Translations under genes and position numbers: made by a program | Origin: Lachnospiraceae bacterium OM04-12BH | Lineage (GTDB): Bacteria > Bacillota > Clostridia > Lachnospirales > Lachnospiraceae | Direction of reading: 5' to 3' | Assembly (NCBI GenBank): GCA_003490145.1 | Contig: QULQ01000003.1 | Span: 250,140 to 314,139 of the forward strand | DNA length: 64,000 bases | Notes under the pieces: model-generated | What the model saw: the letters and a program-made list of their open reading frames with translations, nothing else | Database searches by the model: none | What the model was told of the DNA's origin: nothing | In this document: positions 1 through 8,990 of the stretch, piece by piece | Position numbering within the stretch: the first letter of the stretch is position 1 | How the letters are laid out: each line of letters opens with the position of its first letter

Positions 1-240
1 ATCCTTCCGGTTATTACCTATGTGGGTCCTCTTCTGGCTTATACGGTAACAGGAAGCTTTGTAGTAGAGAAGATTTTTACGATCCCGGGACTTGGCGGTG
101 AGTTTATCGCAGCCATTAACGGACGGGATTATACACTGATCATGGGGACAACGATCTTTCTTGCCACACTCATTATTCTTATGAATGTTGTGGTGGATAT
201 TGTTTACAAGCTCGTAGATCCCAGAATTAAATTAAAGTAA
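1..240 (+). CDS. Peptide ABC transporter permease, OppB/DppB type (3' end only)
   Basis: This is the C-terminal 79 residues of an inner-membrane permease whose start lies before the window. The reading frame is open from base 1. Two hydrophobic segments are visible, one near the beginning (LLAYTVTGSFVVEKIF) and one near the end (TIFLATLIILMNVVVDIVY). The ending VVDIVYKLVDPRIKLK is the usual tail of OppB/DppB proteins. It lies 12 bases before oppC in the same orientation, so it is the first visible gene of a five-gene peptide transporter operon. The OppB assignment rests on the tail and on gene order, since the EAA loop is mostly outside the window. Confidence 0.9.
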   Translation: MLPVITYVGPLLAYTVTGSFVVEKIFTIPGLGGEFIAAINGRDYTLIMGTTIFLATLIILMNVVVDIVYKLVDPRIKLK

Positions 241-252
241 GGAGCAGACCCC

Positions 253-1299
253 ATGAAAGAAAATCCAATCAGTTTTCAGTTAAAATTAAAGCCTGAAGAT
301 TTTCTCCCGGCAACAGAGGAAGAAAAGCAGAGTCAGGTGATCATGCGTGAGAGCGTCAGCTTCTGGAAGGATGGCGGACGTCGTCTCCGCAAAAATAAGG
401 TGGCTATGGTAAGCCTTGTAGTGATCATTATCATCATGATCTTTTCCTTTGTGGTTCCTTCCTTTTATCCTTATTCCTATAAGGAGCAGATCAAGGGAGC
501 AAACAATCTGCGTCCCATGCAGTATTCTGCAGAGGAGCAGGCAAGGATCGATGCAGGTGAAAAGGTATTCCCTCATGTTTTTGGTACAGACAAAATGGGA
601 CGTGATTATGCCATCCGTGTCATGATGGGAAGCCGTATTTCCTTGTTAGTTGGTCTGATTGCAACAGGAATCATCCTGATCATCGGATCTATTTACGGAT
701 CTGTGGCAGCCTTCTTTGGAGGCTGGGTGGATCTGGTCATGATGCGTATTGTTGATATTATATACACGATCCCGGATATCCTGCTGATCGTACTGTTATC
801 CTTTGCACTAAAGGATCCCCTGTCCCGGCTGAAGAATGTAGCAGGCTTTGCCTGGGTAGGCATAGTAGGTGAAAACCTGATCAGTATTTTCGTTGTATTC
901 GCCCTTTTATACTGGGTAGGTATGGCGAGAATGGTCAGAAGCCAGGTTCTGATGCTGAAGGAAAGTGAATATGTAACAGCAGCAAGGGCACTCGGCGTAA
1001 GCAATGGCAAGATCATCAGAAAGCATCTGCTGACCAACTGTATCGGTACTTTGATCGTTACCACTACACTGCAGATCCCCTCATCCATTTTTACAGAAAG
1101 CTTCTTAAGCTTCCTTGGTATGGGTGTTGCCGTACCGCTTCCGTCCCTTGGCTCCCTTGCCAGTGATGCGATCAATGGTATGAATACGTACCCGTATCTT
1201 TTATTTATTCCGGCTCTTTTGATCAGCTTGATCATTCTGAGCTTTAACCTTTTTGGTGATGGTCTTCGGGATGCATTTGATCCCAAGCTGAAAAATTAA
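253..1299 (+). CDS. oppC: Peptide ABC transporter permease OppC/DppC
   Basis: A 348-residue inner-membrane permease that pairs with the preceding permease to form the channel for peptide uptake. It has the long cytoplasmic N-terminus typical of OppC, a first membrane segment at about residues 50-72, an external stretch with the family motif HVFGTDKMGRD, and further membrane spans. The EAA loop that contacts the ATPases (EYVTAARALGVSNGKI) is near residue 235. A GGAGCAG ribosome site precedes the ATG. The stop codon overlaps an alternative ATG of the next gene, so translation is tightly coupled. Substrate specificity (di- or oligopeptides) cannot be told from sequence alone. Confidence 0.93.
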   Translation: MKENPISFQLKLKPEDFLPATEEEKQSQVIMRESVSFWKDGGRRLRKNKVAMVSLVVIIIIMIFSFVVPSFYPYSYKEQIKGANNLRPMQYSAEEQARIDAGEKVFPHVFGTDKMGRDYAIRVMMGSRISLLVGLIATGIILIIGSIYGSVAAFFGGWVDLVMMRIVDIIYTIPDILLIVLLSFALKDPLSRLKNVAGFAWVGIVGENLISIFVVFALLYWVGMARMVRSQVLMLKESEYVTAARALGVSNGKIIRKHLLTNCIGTLIVTTTLQIPSSIFTESFLSFLGMGVAVPLPSLGSLASDAINGMNTYPYLLFIPALLISLIILSFNLFGDGLRDAFDPKLKN

Positions 1300-1316
1300 T
1301 GCAGGAGGGAGAGAAA

Positions 1317-2318
1317 ATGGCAGAATATCTGGTAGATATTAAAAATGAAAGACTTTCCTTTTTCACACCTGCTGGTGAAGTAAAGGCCTTAAATGATGTG
1401 TCCATTCATCTGAAGGAAGGCGAGGTGCTTGGCATCGTAGGAGAAAGTGGTTCCGGTAAGTCTGTAACAGCTTACAGTCTGATGGGACTGACGGCATATC
1501 CCGGTAAGCTGATCGGCGGCAGTCTGCAGTTTAATGGACACGAGATCGAGAAAATGAGTGAGAAGGAAATGAGAAGGATCCGCGGAAATGAAGTATCCAT
1601 TATTTTCCAGGATCCCATGACCAGTCTGAATCCGGTATATACCGTAGGCAATCAGATCATGGAAGTGATTCTTCTCCATACAGATAAGAACAGAAAACAG
1701 GCCAGGGAAAGAGCCAAAGAGCTGCTTACCCTTGTTGGTATCAATGAGCCTGATAAGAGATTAAAGCAGTATCCTCATGAGCTGTCCGGTGGTATGAGAC
1801 AGAGAGTCATGATCGCTATGGCACTTGCCTGCGAACCAAAGCTCCTGATTGCAGATGAGCCGACAACAGCACTTGATGTGACCATACAGGCACAGATCCT
1901 GGAGCTGATGATGGAACTGAAGGACAAGCTTGGTATGGCGATCATCATGATCACCCATGACCTTGGTGTGGTTGCCAGCATGTGCGAGAGGATCGCAGTT
2001 ATGTATGCCGGCAGGATCGTGGAATACGGTACCACAGAGGATATCTTCTACAATCCGAAGCATCAGTATACCAGGGGACTGATCCGATCCATTCCGAGAA
2101 TTGACACAAAGGAACATGAAAGACTGGTTCCCATTGAAGGAACACCCGTTGACCTTCTGAACCCGCCTGCAGGATGCCCGTTTGCACCGAGATGCGAAGC
2201 ATGTATGAAGATCTGTCTTCGTGAAATGCCTCCGGTAACAAACTTTGATGAGGTGCATTATACCCAGTGCTGGCTGAATCAGAAGGAAGAGATGGAGAAG
2301 GGAGCAGCCAATGAGTGA
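1317..2318 (+). CDS. oppD: Peptide ABC transporter ATPase OppD/DppD
   Basis: A cytoplasmic ATPase subunit of 333 residues. Walker A GESGSGKS is at about residues 42-49, the Q-loop IFQDPMTSLNP follows, the signature LSGGMRQRV is near residue 157, Walker B LLIADEPTTALD comes next, and the switch region ITHDLGVV is present. The C-terminal oligopeptide-family extension with clustered cysteines (CPFAPRCEAC) is intact. I chose ATG 1317 over an in-frame ATG at 1299 because AGGAGG at 1303-1308 sits 8 bases before it. The gene overlaps oppF by 8 bases. Confidence 0.94.
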   Translation: MAEYLVDIKNERLSFFTPAGEVKALNDVSIHLKEGEVLGIVGESGSGKSVTAYSLMGLTAYPGKLIGGSLQFNGHEIEKMSEKEMRRIRGNEVSIIFQDPMTSLNPVYTVGNQIMEVILLHTDKNRKQARERAKELLTLVGINEPDKRLKQYPHELSGGMRQRVMIAMALACEPKLLIADEPTTALDVTIQAQILELMMELKDKLGMAIIMITHDLGVVASMCERIAVMYAGRIVEYGTTEDIFYNPKHQYTRGLIRSIPRIDTKEHERLVPIEGTPVDLLNPPAGCPFAPRCEACMKICLREMPPVTNFDEVHYTQCWLNQKEEMEKGAANE

Positions 2319-3300
2319 TACATTAGTTCAGGTAGAACATTTACAGCAGTATTTTCCGGCAGGGGGATACGGCAAAAATAAAAAATATATCCAGGCGGTA
2401 GATGATGTTTCCTTCACCATTGAGAGGGGAGAAACGCTGGGACTTGTTGGTGAGTCAGGCTGTGGCAAGACCACTACAGGACGTACTCTCCTTAGGCTTT
2501 ATGAGCCTACCGGTGGACGGTTTATTTATGACGGTGATGTGATCTTTGATGTAGAAAAGAAGATCAAGGTGGATATGCTGCCTTACCGTAAGAGAATGCA
2601 GATCGTTTTCCAGGATCCTTATGCCAGTCTGGATCCAAGAATGACAGTCGGTGATATCATCGGGGAAGCCATTGACGTACACAAGATAGCGGCAAACAAA
2701 AAAGAGAGATATGACATTATTATAGAAATGCTTCGCAGGGTCGGATTGAATTCTGAGCATGCAAACCGTTATCCGCACGAGTTTTCTGGTGGTCAGCGCC
2801 AGAGAGTCGGTATTGCGAGGGCACTGGCAGTGAATCCGGAATTCATTGTCTGTGATGAACCGATCTCTGCACTGGATGTTTCCATTCAGGCACAGGTCAT
2901 CAATATGTTTGAGGATCTGCAGGAGCAGATGGGGCTGACTTACCTGTTTATTGCCCATGATCTTTCTGCAGTAAAGCATATCTCCAACCGGATCGGCGTT
3001 ATGTATCTGGGAAGAATGGTGGAGCTGGCTGACAGCTATGAGCTGATCACAAGACCTCTTCATCCCTATACAAAGAGCCTGATCTCCGCAATCCCTATTG
3101 CCGACCCGGGAAAGGCCAGGGAAAGCAGACGTATCGTGCTTGAAGGAGATGTTCCAAGTCCTTTAAATCCCCCTTCAGGATGCCGGTTCCGTACCAGATG
3201 TCCCTATGCGGATGAAACCTGTGCTGCGGCTGCTCCCGAGTGGAAAGAAATCGAAAAAGGACATTTTGCCGCCTGCCATCATATTGACAAGTGTAACTAA
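2311..3300 (+). CDS. oppF: Peptide ABC transporter ATPase OppF/DppF
   Basis: The second ATPase of the peptide importer, 329 residues. It shows Walker [22 protein letters not shown] at the Q-loop, the signature FSGGQRQRV, Walker [13 protein letters not shown] and the switch histidine in FIAHDLSAV. The C-terminal zone carries the [12 protein letters not shown] motif and a cysteine cluster ([15 protein letters not shown]) characteristic of OppD/OppF/DppF proteins. It starts inside the end of oppD, a typical coupled arrangement in which the two ATPases form a heterodimer. Confidence 0.94.
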   Translation: MSDTLVQVEHLQQYFPAGGYGKNKKYIQAVDDVSFTIERGETLGLVGESGCGKTTTGRTLLRLYEPTGGRFIYDGDVIFDVEKKIKVDMLPYRKRMQIVFQDPYASLDPRMTVGDIIGEAIDVHKIAANKKERYDIIIEMLRRVGLNSEHANRYPHEFSGGQRQRVGIARALAVNPEFIVCDEPISALDVSIQAQVINMFEDLQEQMGLTYLFIAHDLSAVKHISNRIGVMYLGRMVELADSYELITRPLHPYTKSLISAIPIADPGKARESRRIVLEGDVPSPLNPPSGCRFRTRCPYADETCAAAAPEWKEIEKGHFAACHHIDKCN

Positions 3301-3347
3301 ATATGGTAACAATATAAGAGTTATTATTTATTATAGGAGGAAGTATT

Positions 3348-5036
3348 ATGAAAAAGAGAGCACTTGCACTCGTTCTCACAGCTGCCATGGTTCTTGGCTT
3401 AACAGCCTGTGGCGGAAGCTCCAATGGAGCAGCAACTGATTCTGCAGCAGACGGACAGACAGCTGGAACAGAGACAGAGGCAGAAGCCCCTGCTTCTGCA
3501 ACAGGTGAGAAGATCTTATCCGTACAGGTAGGACCTAATCCTGAAACCATTGATCCTGCTTTAAACAGCGCTGTTGATGGTGGTAACATGTTATTACATT
3601 CTTTTGAATGCCTTCTGGCAATTGATGAAGATGGTCAGCTGATACCCGGACAGGCAGAGTCCTATGAAGTATCCGAAGACGGACTTACCTGGACATTCCA
3701 TTTAAGAGAGGGTCTTAAATGGTCAGATGGTTCTGATTTAAATGCAAATGATTTTGTTTACAGCTGGAAGAGAGTATGCGATCCTATGGTAGCTGCTCCC
3801 TATGCTGAAACTGTACTTTCCATGGTAGAAGGCTATGACAAGGCAATTGAGGGTGATCTTGACGCCCTTCAGGTAGTTGCTTCTGATGACAACACTCTGG
3901 TTGTTACTCTGAACACTCCCTGCTCCTACTTCGGAAGCCTTGCAGCATTTGCTACCTTAAGCCCTGTTCAGCAGGCAACTGTAGAAGCAAATGGTGATGC
4001 ATGGGCAACAAGTGCTGAGACATACATCAGCAATGGACCTTTCTATGTATCTGAGTGGGTTCCCGGATCTTATATCATGATGACTAAGAACCCTTACTAC
4101 TGGAATGCTGATGCAATCAAGCTTGATGGTATCAAGTGGAACCTGATCGAGGATTCCAACGCTGCGTACAGTGCATACCAGACAGGTGAAGTCCAGATGA
4201 TCAAGGATGTTCCTACAGAAGAGATCCCTACCTTAAAGGACAGTGCTGATTTCTATGTAGATCCTATCATTGGTACCTATTACCTCAGCATGAACCTTGA
4301 AAGAGATGCATTCAAGGATGCAAAGGTACGTAAGGCATTAAGCCTTGCTATTGACCGTGATTATGTTGCAAATACCCTGATGCAGGGAACCTATTCACCT
4401 GCAGACAATCTTCTAGGAACCGGCTGGATCGATATGGACGGAAAGCAGTTCAAGGATAATGCAAACGGTGGTAAGTCTTATATCGATGTTACCAACTATG
4501 AAGCAAATCTGGAAGAAGCCAAGCAGCTTCTGGCTGATGCCGGTTATCCGAATGGGGAAGGCTTCCCGACCATCACATATACAACCAACGATGCCGGTTA
4601 CCACAAGGTAGTTGCTGAATATTTACAGCAGGCGTGGGCAGAGCTTGGTATCGACCTTCAGGTAGATATCGTTGAGTGGGCTTCCTTCACACCTATGCGT
4701 CGTAACGGTGATTTTGATGTTGCACGTAACGGCTGGGTAGGAGACTACAGTGATCCTTCCAATATGCTGGATCTGTTCTACTCAACCAATGGTAACAATG
4801 ATGGTAAGTTCACCAATGCAGACTACGATGCAGCTATCGATCTTTCCAGAACAACACTGGATGCTGACGAGCGTTCACAGGCTCTCCATACAGCAGAAGA
4901 CATTCTGATGGAGGAAGCTGGATGTATCCCTGTTGCATATTACAACGATTTCTGGTTACAGAGTGACAAGATCACAGGATCCTGGCATTCACCTTACGGA
5001 TACTGGTACTTCATGTACGCAGATATCACAGAATAA
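3348..5036 (+). CDS. oppA: Peptide-binding lipoprotein (OppA/DppA, SBP family 5)
   Basis: A 562-residue extracellular binding protein that delivers peptides to the importer encoded upstream. The N-terminus is a lipoprotein signal peptide with the lipobox LTAC and Cys21 as the lipid anchor. A short acidic, Ala/Thr-rich linker follows. The family 5 solute-binding fold is recognisable from NPETIDPALNSA, LREGLKWSDGSDLNANDFVYSW and VRKALSLAIDRDYV. AGGAGG lies 9 bases before the ATG. It is the last gene of the operon, 47 bases after oppF, and a strong terminator follows. Being last and separately spaced may allow its level to differ from the membrane parts. Confidence 0.93.
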   Translation: MKKRALALVLTAAMVLGLTACGGSSNGAATDSAADGQTAGTETEAEAPASATGEKILSVQVGPNPETIDPALNSAVDGGNMLLHSFECLLAIDEDGQLIPGQAESYEVSEDGLTWTFHLREGLKWSDGSDLNANDFVYSWKRVCDPMVAAPYAETVLSMVEGYDKAIEGDLDALQVVASDDNTLVVTLNTPCSYFGSLAAFATLSPVQQATVEANGDAWATSAETYISNGPFYVSEWVPGSYIMMTKNPYYWNADAIKLDGIKWNLIEDSNAAYSAYQTGEVQMIKDVPTEEIPTLKDSADFYVDPIIGTYYLSMNLERDAFKDAKVRKALSLAIDRDYVANTLMQGTYSPADNLLGTGWIDMDGKQFKDNANGGKSYIDVTNYEANLEEAKQLLADAGYPNGEGFPTITYTTNDAGYHKVVAEYLQQAWAELGIDLQVDIVEWASFTPMRRNGDFDVARNGWVGDYSDPSNMLDLFYSTNGNNDGKFTNADYDAAIDLSRTTLDADERSQALHTAEDILMEEAGCIPVAYYNDFWLQSDKITGSWHSPYGYWYFMYADITE

Positions 5037-5075
5037 GGCAGACTTACAGGCTTACAGATAAGGTAAGATAATTCT

Positions 5076-5117
5076 GAGGGCAGACTCAAATGGTTACTTG
5101 AGTCTGCTCTCTTTTTG
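5076..5117 (+). terminator. Rho-independent terminator of the opp operon
   Basis: A long hairpin pairs bases 5076-5089 with 5098-5113 (arms GGCAGACTCAA and TTGAGTCTGC with a short unpaired T) and is followed by CTTTTT. It lies 40 bases after the oppA stop and ends the peptide transporter operon. Confidence 0.85.
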
Positions 5118-5159
5118 TGTTAAACTATAAGCAAATCGTGTTAAAGGAGCAGATGGCAT

Positions 5160-6098
5160 ATGGAAGAGTCGGCCACCCGCAGAAAGCGGATCAACCGCCT
5201 GAAGAAGATGATCCTTGGCGGAGTTATGATGGCTGTACTTATTCCTGTGACAGCGAGTATTATACTGAGTGTCCGGGCGCATCAGCTATCCGACAGGATC
5301 AGACAGCAGGAAGCTGTTATCCAGGAGCTGGAGGATGAAAATAAAAATCTGGCAGGAGCTTTCTTGACAGAAACGATAGAAGAATCCGAAAGAGAAGCTT
5401 TGCAGGAAGAGCAGGACGCAGGGACACCGGCAGCCGGAGAGGAAGAAGAGGGTCAAAAGAAGATTTACCTTACCTTTGATGACGGACCGAGCAGTAATAC
5501 GGATGAGATCCTGGATATCCTGAAGGCCTACGATGTGAAGGCAACCTTTTTTGTAGTAGGGAAGACGGATGAAGCTTCCAAAAAGGCATACAGAAGGATT
5601 GTAGAAGAGGGACACACGCTTGGCATGCATTCCTACAGTCATTCTTATGCGGATATTTATGATTCTGAGGAAGATTTTCAGACTGATATGAAAAAGCTGC
5701 AGGAATATCTGTATGAACTGACCGGTGTATGGCCAAGATTTTACCGTTTTCCGGGAGGAAGTTCCAATACCGTGAGTAATATAGATATGCAGAAGCTGGC
5801 AGACTGGCTGACGGATCAGGGGGTCACTTATTTTGACTGGAATGTGGCATCGGGGGATGCAGTCAGCAGAGAGCTTCCGGCAGAGACACTTCTTGCGAAC
5901 TGTCTTGCAGGCATCAGAAATCAGCAGAGCTGTGTGGTACTTATGCATGATGCAGCAAATAAAGATACGACGGTGGAAGCCCTGCCGGAGATCATTTCAG
6001 AAATCCGTCTGCAGGAGGATGCTGTTTTTCTGCCTATTACAGATGACACGGTACCTGTGCAGCATACTATTAAAGCACAGACAGAAGAAAGTAATTGA
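5160..6098 (+). CDS. Membrane-anchored polysaccharide deacetylase (NodB family)
   Basis: A 312-residue protein with a basic N-terminus, one membrane segment (about residues 18-36), a short coiled coil (about 40-66), an acidic linker and a NodB deacetylase domain outside the membrane. The catalytic and metal residues are visible: TFDDGPSS (base Asp107, metal Asp108) and the metal-binding pair His157/His161 in MHSYSHSY. FYRFPGGSSN and the late VVLMHDA motif (catalytic His) are also present. It probably removes acetyl groups from peptidoglycan or another cell-wall glycan. The ATG at 5160 follows AAAGGAG at 5144-5149; another ATG at 5152 is out of frame. The exact substrate is unknown. Confidence 0.88.
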   Translation: MEESATRRKRINRLKKMILGGVMMAVLIPVTASIILSVRAHQLSDRIRQQEAVIQELEDENKNLAGAFLTETIEESEREALQEEQDAGTPAAGEEEEGQKKIYLTFDDGPSSNTDEILDILKAYDVKATFFVVGKTDEASKKAYRRIVEEGHTLGMHSYSHSYADIYDSEEDFQTDMKKLQEYLYELTGVWPRFYRFPGGSSNTVSNIDMQKLADWLTDQGVTYFDWNVASGDAVSRELPAETLLANCLAGIRNQQSCVVLMHDAANKDTTVEALPEIISEIRLQEDAVFLPITDDTVPVQHTIKAQTEESN

Positions 6099-6148
6099 TT
6101 TCAGTTACGAATCATGAAGATACAAAGAAGCGAATGGAGGACTTACCA

Positions 6149-6910
6149 ATGGGATTTTTCTCAGATTTAAAGGATGATTTATCACAGGCAGTCAATGAGC
6201 TGATGCCGGAAGAGGGAGCTGAAGAGGCAGAAGCAAAGAAAAACGCGGAAGCAGAAGAGGCGGCCGATGATGGCGCAGATGCAGTCCGGGAAACAGAAAA
6301 AGCAGAGGAAAGCAGTACAGTGAACGGTTTTGATGCGGATCTCGGGGCAATGCTTGATAATGTGGATAATCTTTCTGTTACGAAGGAGTCTGCTTATACA
6401 CAGCCGGCAGAGAAAGCAGAGATGCCGTCTTCCTCCGGAAAGAGACCCAGTGATGAGGTTTCCACACTGACTGAGAGCATGATCATCAATGGTAATATTG
6501 CAACCGAGGGTGCACTGGATGTCAGAGGAAGCATTGTTGGTAATGTGGAGGCTCTTGGTAAACTGAATATTACAGGTACCATCCAGGGAAATTCCCAGGC
6601 AGCAGAGATCTATGCAGAAGGAGCCAAGATCACAGGAGAACTGAAGAGCAGTGGCTCTATCAAGGTAGGACAGAGTACAGTCATCATCGGAAACCTGTAT
6701 GCAAACAGTGCTGTGATCGCAGGTGCGATCAAGGGTGATATTGATGTGAAGGGACCCGTTGTCCTGGATTCTTCTGCTATCGTCATGGGGGATATCAAAT
6801 CCAAATCTGTACAGATCAACAATGGTGCCGTGATCGAAGGTATGTGTTCACAGTGCTATGCAGAAGTAAATCCGACCTCCTTCTTTGAAGAGATCAAGAA
6901 AATGAAATAG
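6149..6910 (+). CDS. Bactofilin-family polymer-forming protein
   Basis: About 253 residues. The N-terminal part is a short amphipathic stretch (MGFFSDLKDDLSQ) followed by a Glu/Ala-rich low-complexity region to about residue 85. The C-terminal half (about 105-225) is the repetitive beta-helix of bactofilins, read as successive short turns such as GNVEALGKLNITGTIQGN and GAIKGDIDVKGPVVLD. Bactofilins self-assemble into filaments that organise cell-wall enzymes, which fits its place after a wall deacetylase. ATG 6149 was chosen because GGAGG at 6136-6140 is 8 bases upstream; the in-frame codon at 6095 lies inside the preceding gene. Confidence 0.87.
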   Translation: MGFFSDLKDDLSQAVNELMPEEGAEEAEAKKNAEAEEAADDGADAVRETEKAEESSTVNGFDADLGAMLDNVDNLSVTKESAYTQPAEKAEMPSSSGKRPSDEVSTLTESMIINGNIATEGALDVRGSIVGNVEALGKLNITGTIQGNSQAAEIYAEGAKITGELKSSGSIKVGQSTVIIGNLYANSAVIAGAIKGDIDVKGPVVLDSSAIVMGDIKSKSVQINNGAVIEGMCSQCYAEVNPTSFFEEIKKMK

Positions 6911-6922
6911 GCGGTGACTGGT

Positions 6923-7618
6923 ATGAAGAGAATTTTGCTTAAGCTGAGTGGTGAAGCCCTTGCTGGTGACAAAAAAACTGGCTTTGATGAAGAAACAGTA
7001 AGAAAGGTGGCACTTCAGGTTAAAGAGCTGACAGACAGTGGGATTGAAGTGGGTATCGTAACCGGTGGCGGTAATTTCTGGAGAGGACGTACGAGTGAAA
7101 ATATTGACAGAACCAAGGCAGACCAGATCGGGATGCTGGCGACTGTCATGAACTGTATTTATGTTTCTGAGATCTTCAGAAGTGTTGGTATGAGGACAGC
7201 CGTGCTGACACCCTTTGAGTGCGGATCCTTTACCAAGCTTTTCTCCAAGGACAGAGCCAATAAATATTTCAGCAGGGGAATGGTCGTGTTCTTTGCAGGC
7301 GGTACCGGACATCCATATTTCTCTACTGATACTGGTGTTGTACTGAGAGCTATTGAAGTAGAGGCAGAGGTCATTCTGCTTGCCAAGTCTATCGATGGTG
7401 TATACGATAAGGATCCCAAGACAAGTCAGGATGCAAAGAAGTATGACAGCATTACAATCGATGAGGTGATCGAGAAGAATCTGCAGGTGGTAGATATGAC
7501 AGCTTCCATTCTGGCAAGAGACAACAAAATGCCCATGTGGGTGTTTGGATTAAATGAAGAGAACAGCATTGTAAATACTGTAAACGGCAAGTTTACAGGA
7601 ACCAGAGTAACCGTATAG
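6923..7618 (+). CDS. pyrH: UMP kinase
   Basis: A 231-residue cytoplasmic kinase that phosphorylates UMP to UDP, feeding RNA, DNA and wall-precursor nucleotides. It belongs to the amino acid kinase fold: KRILLKLSGEALAG at the N-terminus, the glycine-rich GIVTGGGNFWRGR loop, the DQIGMLATVMN helix, and the KSIDGVYDKDPK nucleotide-binding stretch are all present. ATG 6923 is preferred to the in-frame GTG at 6914 because it gives the conserved family start MKRILLKLSGE. It is 14 bases ahead of frr, the usual bacterial pair. Confidence 0.95.
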   Translation: MKRILLKLSGEALAGDKKTGFDEETVRKVALQVKELTDSGIEVGIVTGGGNFWRGRTSENIDRTKADQIGMLATVMNCIYVSEIFRSVGMRTAVLTPFECGSFTKLFSKDRANKYFSRGMVVFFAGGTGHPYFSTDTGVVLRAIEVEAEVILLAKSIDGVYDKDPKTSQDAKKYDSITIDEVIEKNLQVVDMTASILARDNKMPMWVFGLNEENSIVNTVNGKFTGTRVTV

Positions 7619-7632
7619 GGAGGACAAAAACC

Positions 7633-8181
7633 ATGAACGAAAAGATCAAAATATATGATGAGAAAATGCAGAAAACAATCGATCATCTGGAAGCAGATTA
7701 TCAGGGAATCCGTGCAGGACGTGCCAATCCCCACGTACTTGACAGACTGAGGGTTGATTATTACGGAACACCTACTCCGATCCAGCAGGTAGGAAATGTA
7801 ACCATTCCGGAAGCGAGGATGATCCAGATCGCACCCTGGGAAAAGAGCCTGATCAAAGAGATCGAAAAAGCGATCCTTGCATCTGATATCGGTATTACAC
7901 CTTCCAATGATGGCGCTGTGATCCGTCTGGTATTCCCGGAGCTGACTGAGGAACGCAGAAAGGATCTAGTAAAGGAAGTTAAGAAGAAGGCAGAGGAGTG
8001 CAAGGTTGCTGTCAGAAATATCAGAAGAGACGGTAATGAAGCATTCAAGAAGATCGCTAAAGAAATTTCCGAGGATGAAGTAAAGCAGTTAGAAGAAGAA
8101 CTGCAGAAGATCACGGATAAGTATATCAAGGAAGTAGATAAGCTGACAGAAGCCAAATCAGCAGAAATCCTTACGGTATAA
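7633..8181 (+). CDS. frr: Ribosome recycling factor
   Basis: A 182-residue protein that, with EF-G, splits the post-termination ribosome. Length and motifs match the family: IRAGRANPHVLDRLRVDYYG near the N-terminus (the hinge to domain II), PTPIQQVGNVTIPEARM in domain II, and the long charged C-terminal helices with NIRRDGNEAFKK. The ATG follows AGGGAGGACAAAAACC. It forms the conserved pyrH-frr pair, and a hairpin resembling a terminator lies 38 bases after its stop. Confidence 0.96.
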   Translation: MNEKIKIYDEKMQKTIDHLEADYQGIRAGRANPHVLDRLRVDYYGTPTPIQQVGNVTIPEARMIQIAPWEKSLIKEIEKAILASDIGITPSNDGAVIRLVFPELTEERRKDLVKEVKKKAEECKVAVRNIRRDGNEAFKKIAKEISEDEVKQLEEELQKITDKYIKEVDKLTEAKSAEILTV

Positions 8182-8219
8182 GCCGGTCAGGCTGGCAGCA
8201 AAATGAACAAACATAAAAT

Positions 8220-8247
8220 AGAGTCCGTTTTCCGGGCTCTGTTTTTT
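8220..8247 (+). terminator. Possible terminator or attenuator between frr and uppS
   Basis: AGAGTCCG (8220-8227) can pair with CGGGCTCT (8233-8240) with one G-U pair, followed by GTTTTTT. It sits 15 bases before the uppS start codon and overlaps the spacing to its ribosome site, so it may reduce readthrough between two groups of co-oriented genes. Confidence 0.6.
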
Positions 8248-8261
8248 AAGCAGGAGGAAAT

Positions 8262-8987
8262 ATGGCAGAGCAGCAAAATCTAAAAATGCCAACTCATGTG
8301 GCAATCATTCTGGATGGCAATGGCAGATGGGCAAAGAGCAAGGGAATGCCGAGAAACTACGGACATGTGCAGGGAGCCAAGACTGTGGAAACAATCTGTG
8401 AGGAAGCCTACAAAATGGGGATTTCCTATCTGACGGTTTATGCTTTCAGTACAGAAAACTGGAACAGGCCAAAGGACGAGGTGGATGCACTGATGAAGCT
8501 TCTTCGTAATTATTTGAAAACCTGTCTGACTACTGCAAAGAAGAACAGGATGTGTGTCAGGATCATTGGAGATAAGACCAGACTGGATCCGGATATCCGG
8601 AGGCGGATAGAGGAGCTGGAGGAATCTACGAAGGAAAATGACGGTCTGCATTTTCAGATCGCCCTGAATTATGGTGGCAGGGACGAGATACGGAGAGCCT
8701 GTCAGAAGATCGCAGAAAAGGTGAAAAGTGGAGAACTGGATCCTTTGAAAATTACAGAGGAGCAGATCGGAGATGCACTTGACATGGGAGGGATCCCGGA
8801 TCCGGATCTGCTGATCCGTACCTGTAATGAGCAGAGAATTTCCAATTTCCTTTTATGGGAATTAGCCTATACGGAGTTTTACTTTACACCGGTGGCATGG
8901 CCCGATTTTTCAAAAGAAGAATTGCAAAAGGCAGTGGAAGCATATAATCATAGAGACAGAAGATACGGCAGGATAGAGGAGGAGTAG
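8262..8987 (+). CDS. uppS: Isoprenyl transferase (undecaprenyl diphosphate synthase)
   Basis: A 241-residue cis-prenyltransferase that extends farnesyl diphosphate with isopentenyl diphosphate to make the C55 lipid carrier for cell-wall synthesis. The five family regions are visible: HVAIILDGNGRWAK with catalytic Asp18, LTVYAFSTENWNRP, FQIALNYGGRDEI, and the C-terminal PDLLIRTCNEQRISNFLLW with TEFYFTPVAWPDF. In most homologs the segment reads RTxGExRxSNF; here it is RTCNEQRISNF, with Asn in place of Gly. An AGGAGGAAAT ribosome site precedes the ATG. cdsA begins three bases after its stop. Confidence 0.95.
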   Translation: MAEQQNLKMPTHVAIILDGNGRWAKSKGMPRNYGHVQGAKTVETICEEAYKMGISYLTVYAFSTENWNRPKDEVDALMKLLRNYLKTCLTTAKKNRMCVRIIGDKTRLDPDIRRRIEELEESTKENDGLHFQIALNYGGRDEIRRACQKIAEKVKSGELDPLKITEEQIGDALDMGGIPDPDLLIRTCNEQRISNFLLWELAYTEFYFTPVAWPDFSKEELQKAVEAYNHRDRRYGRIEEE

Positions 8988-8990
8988 TCC

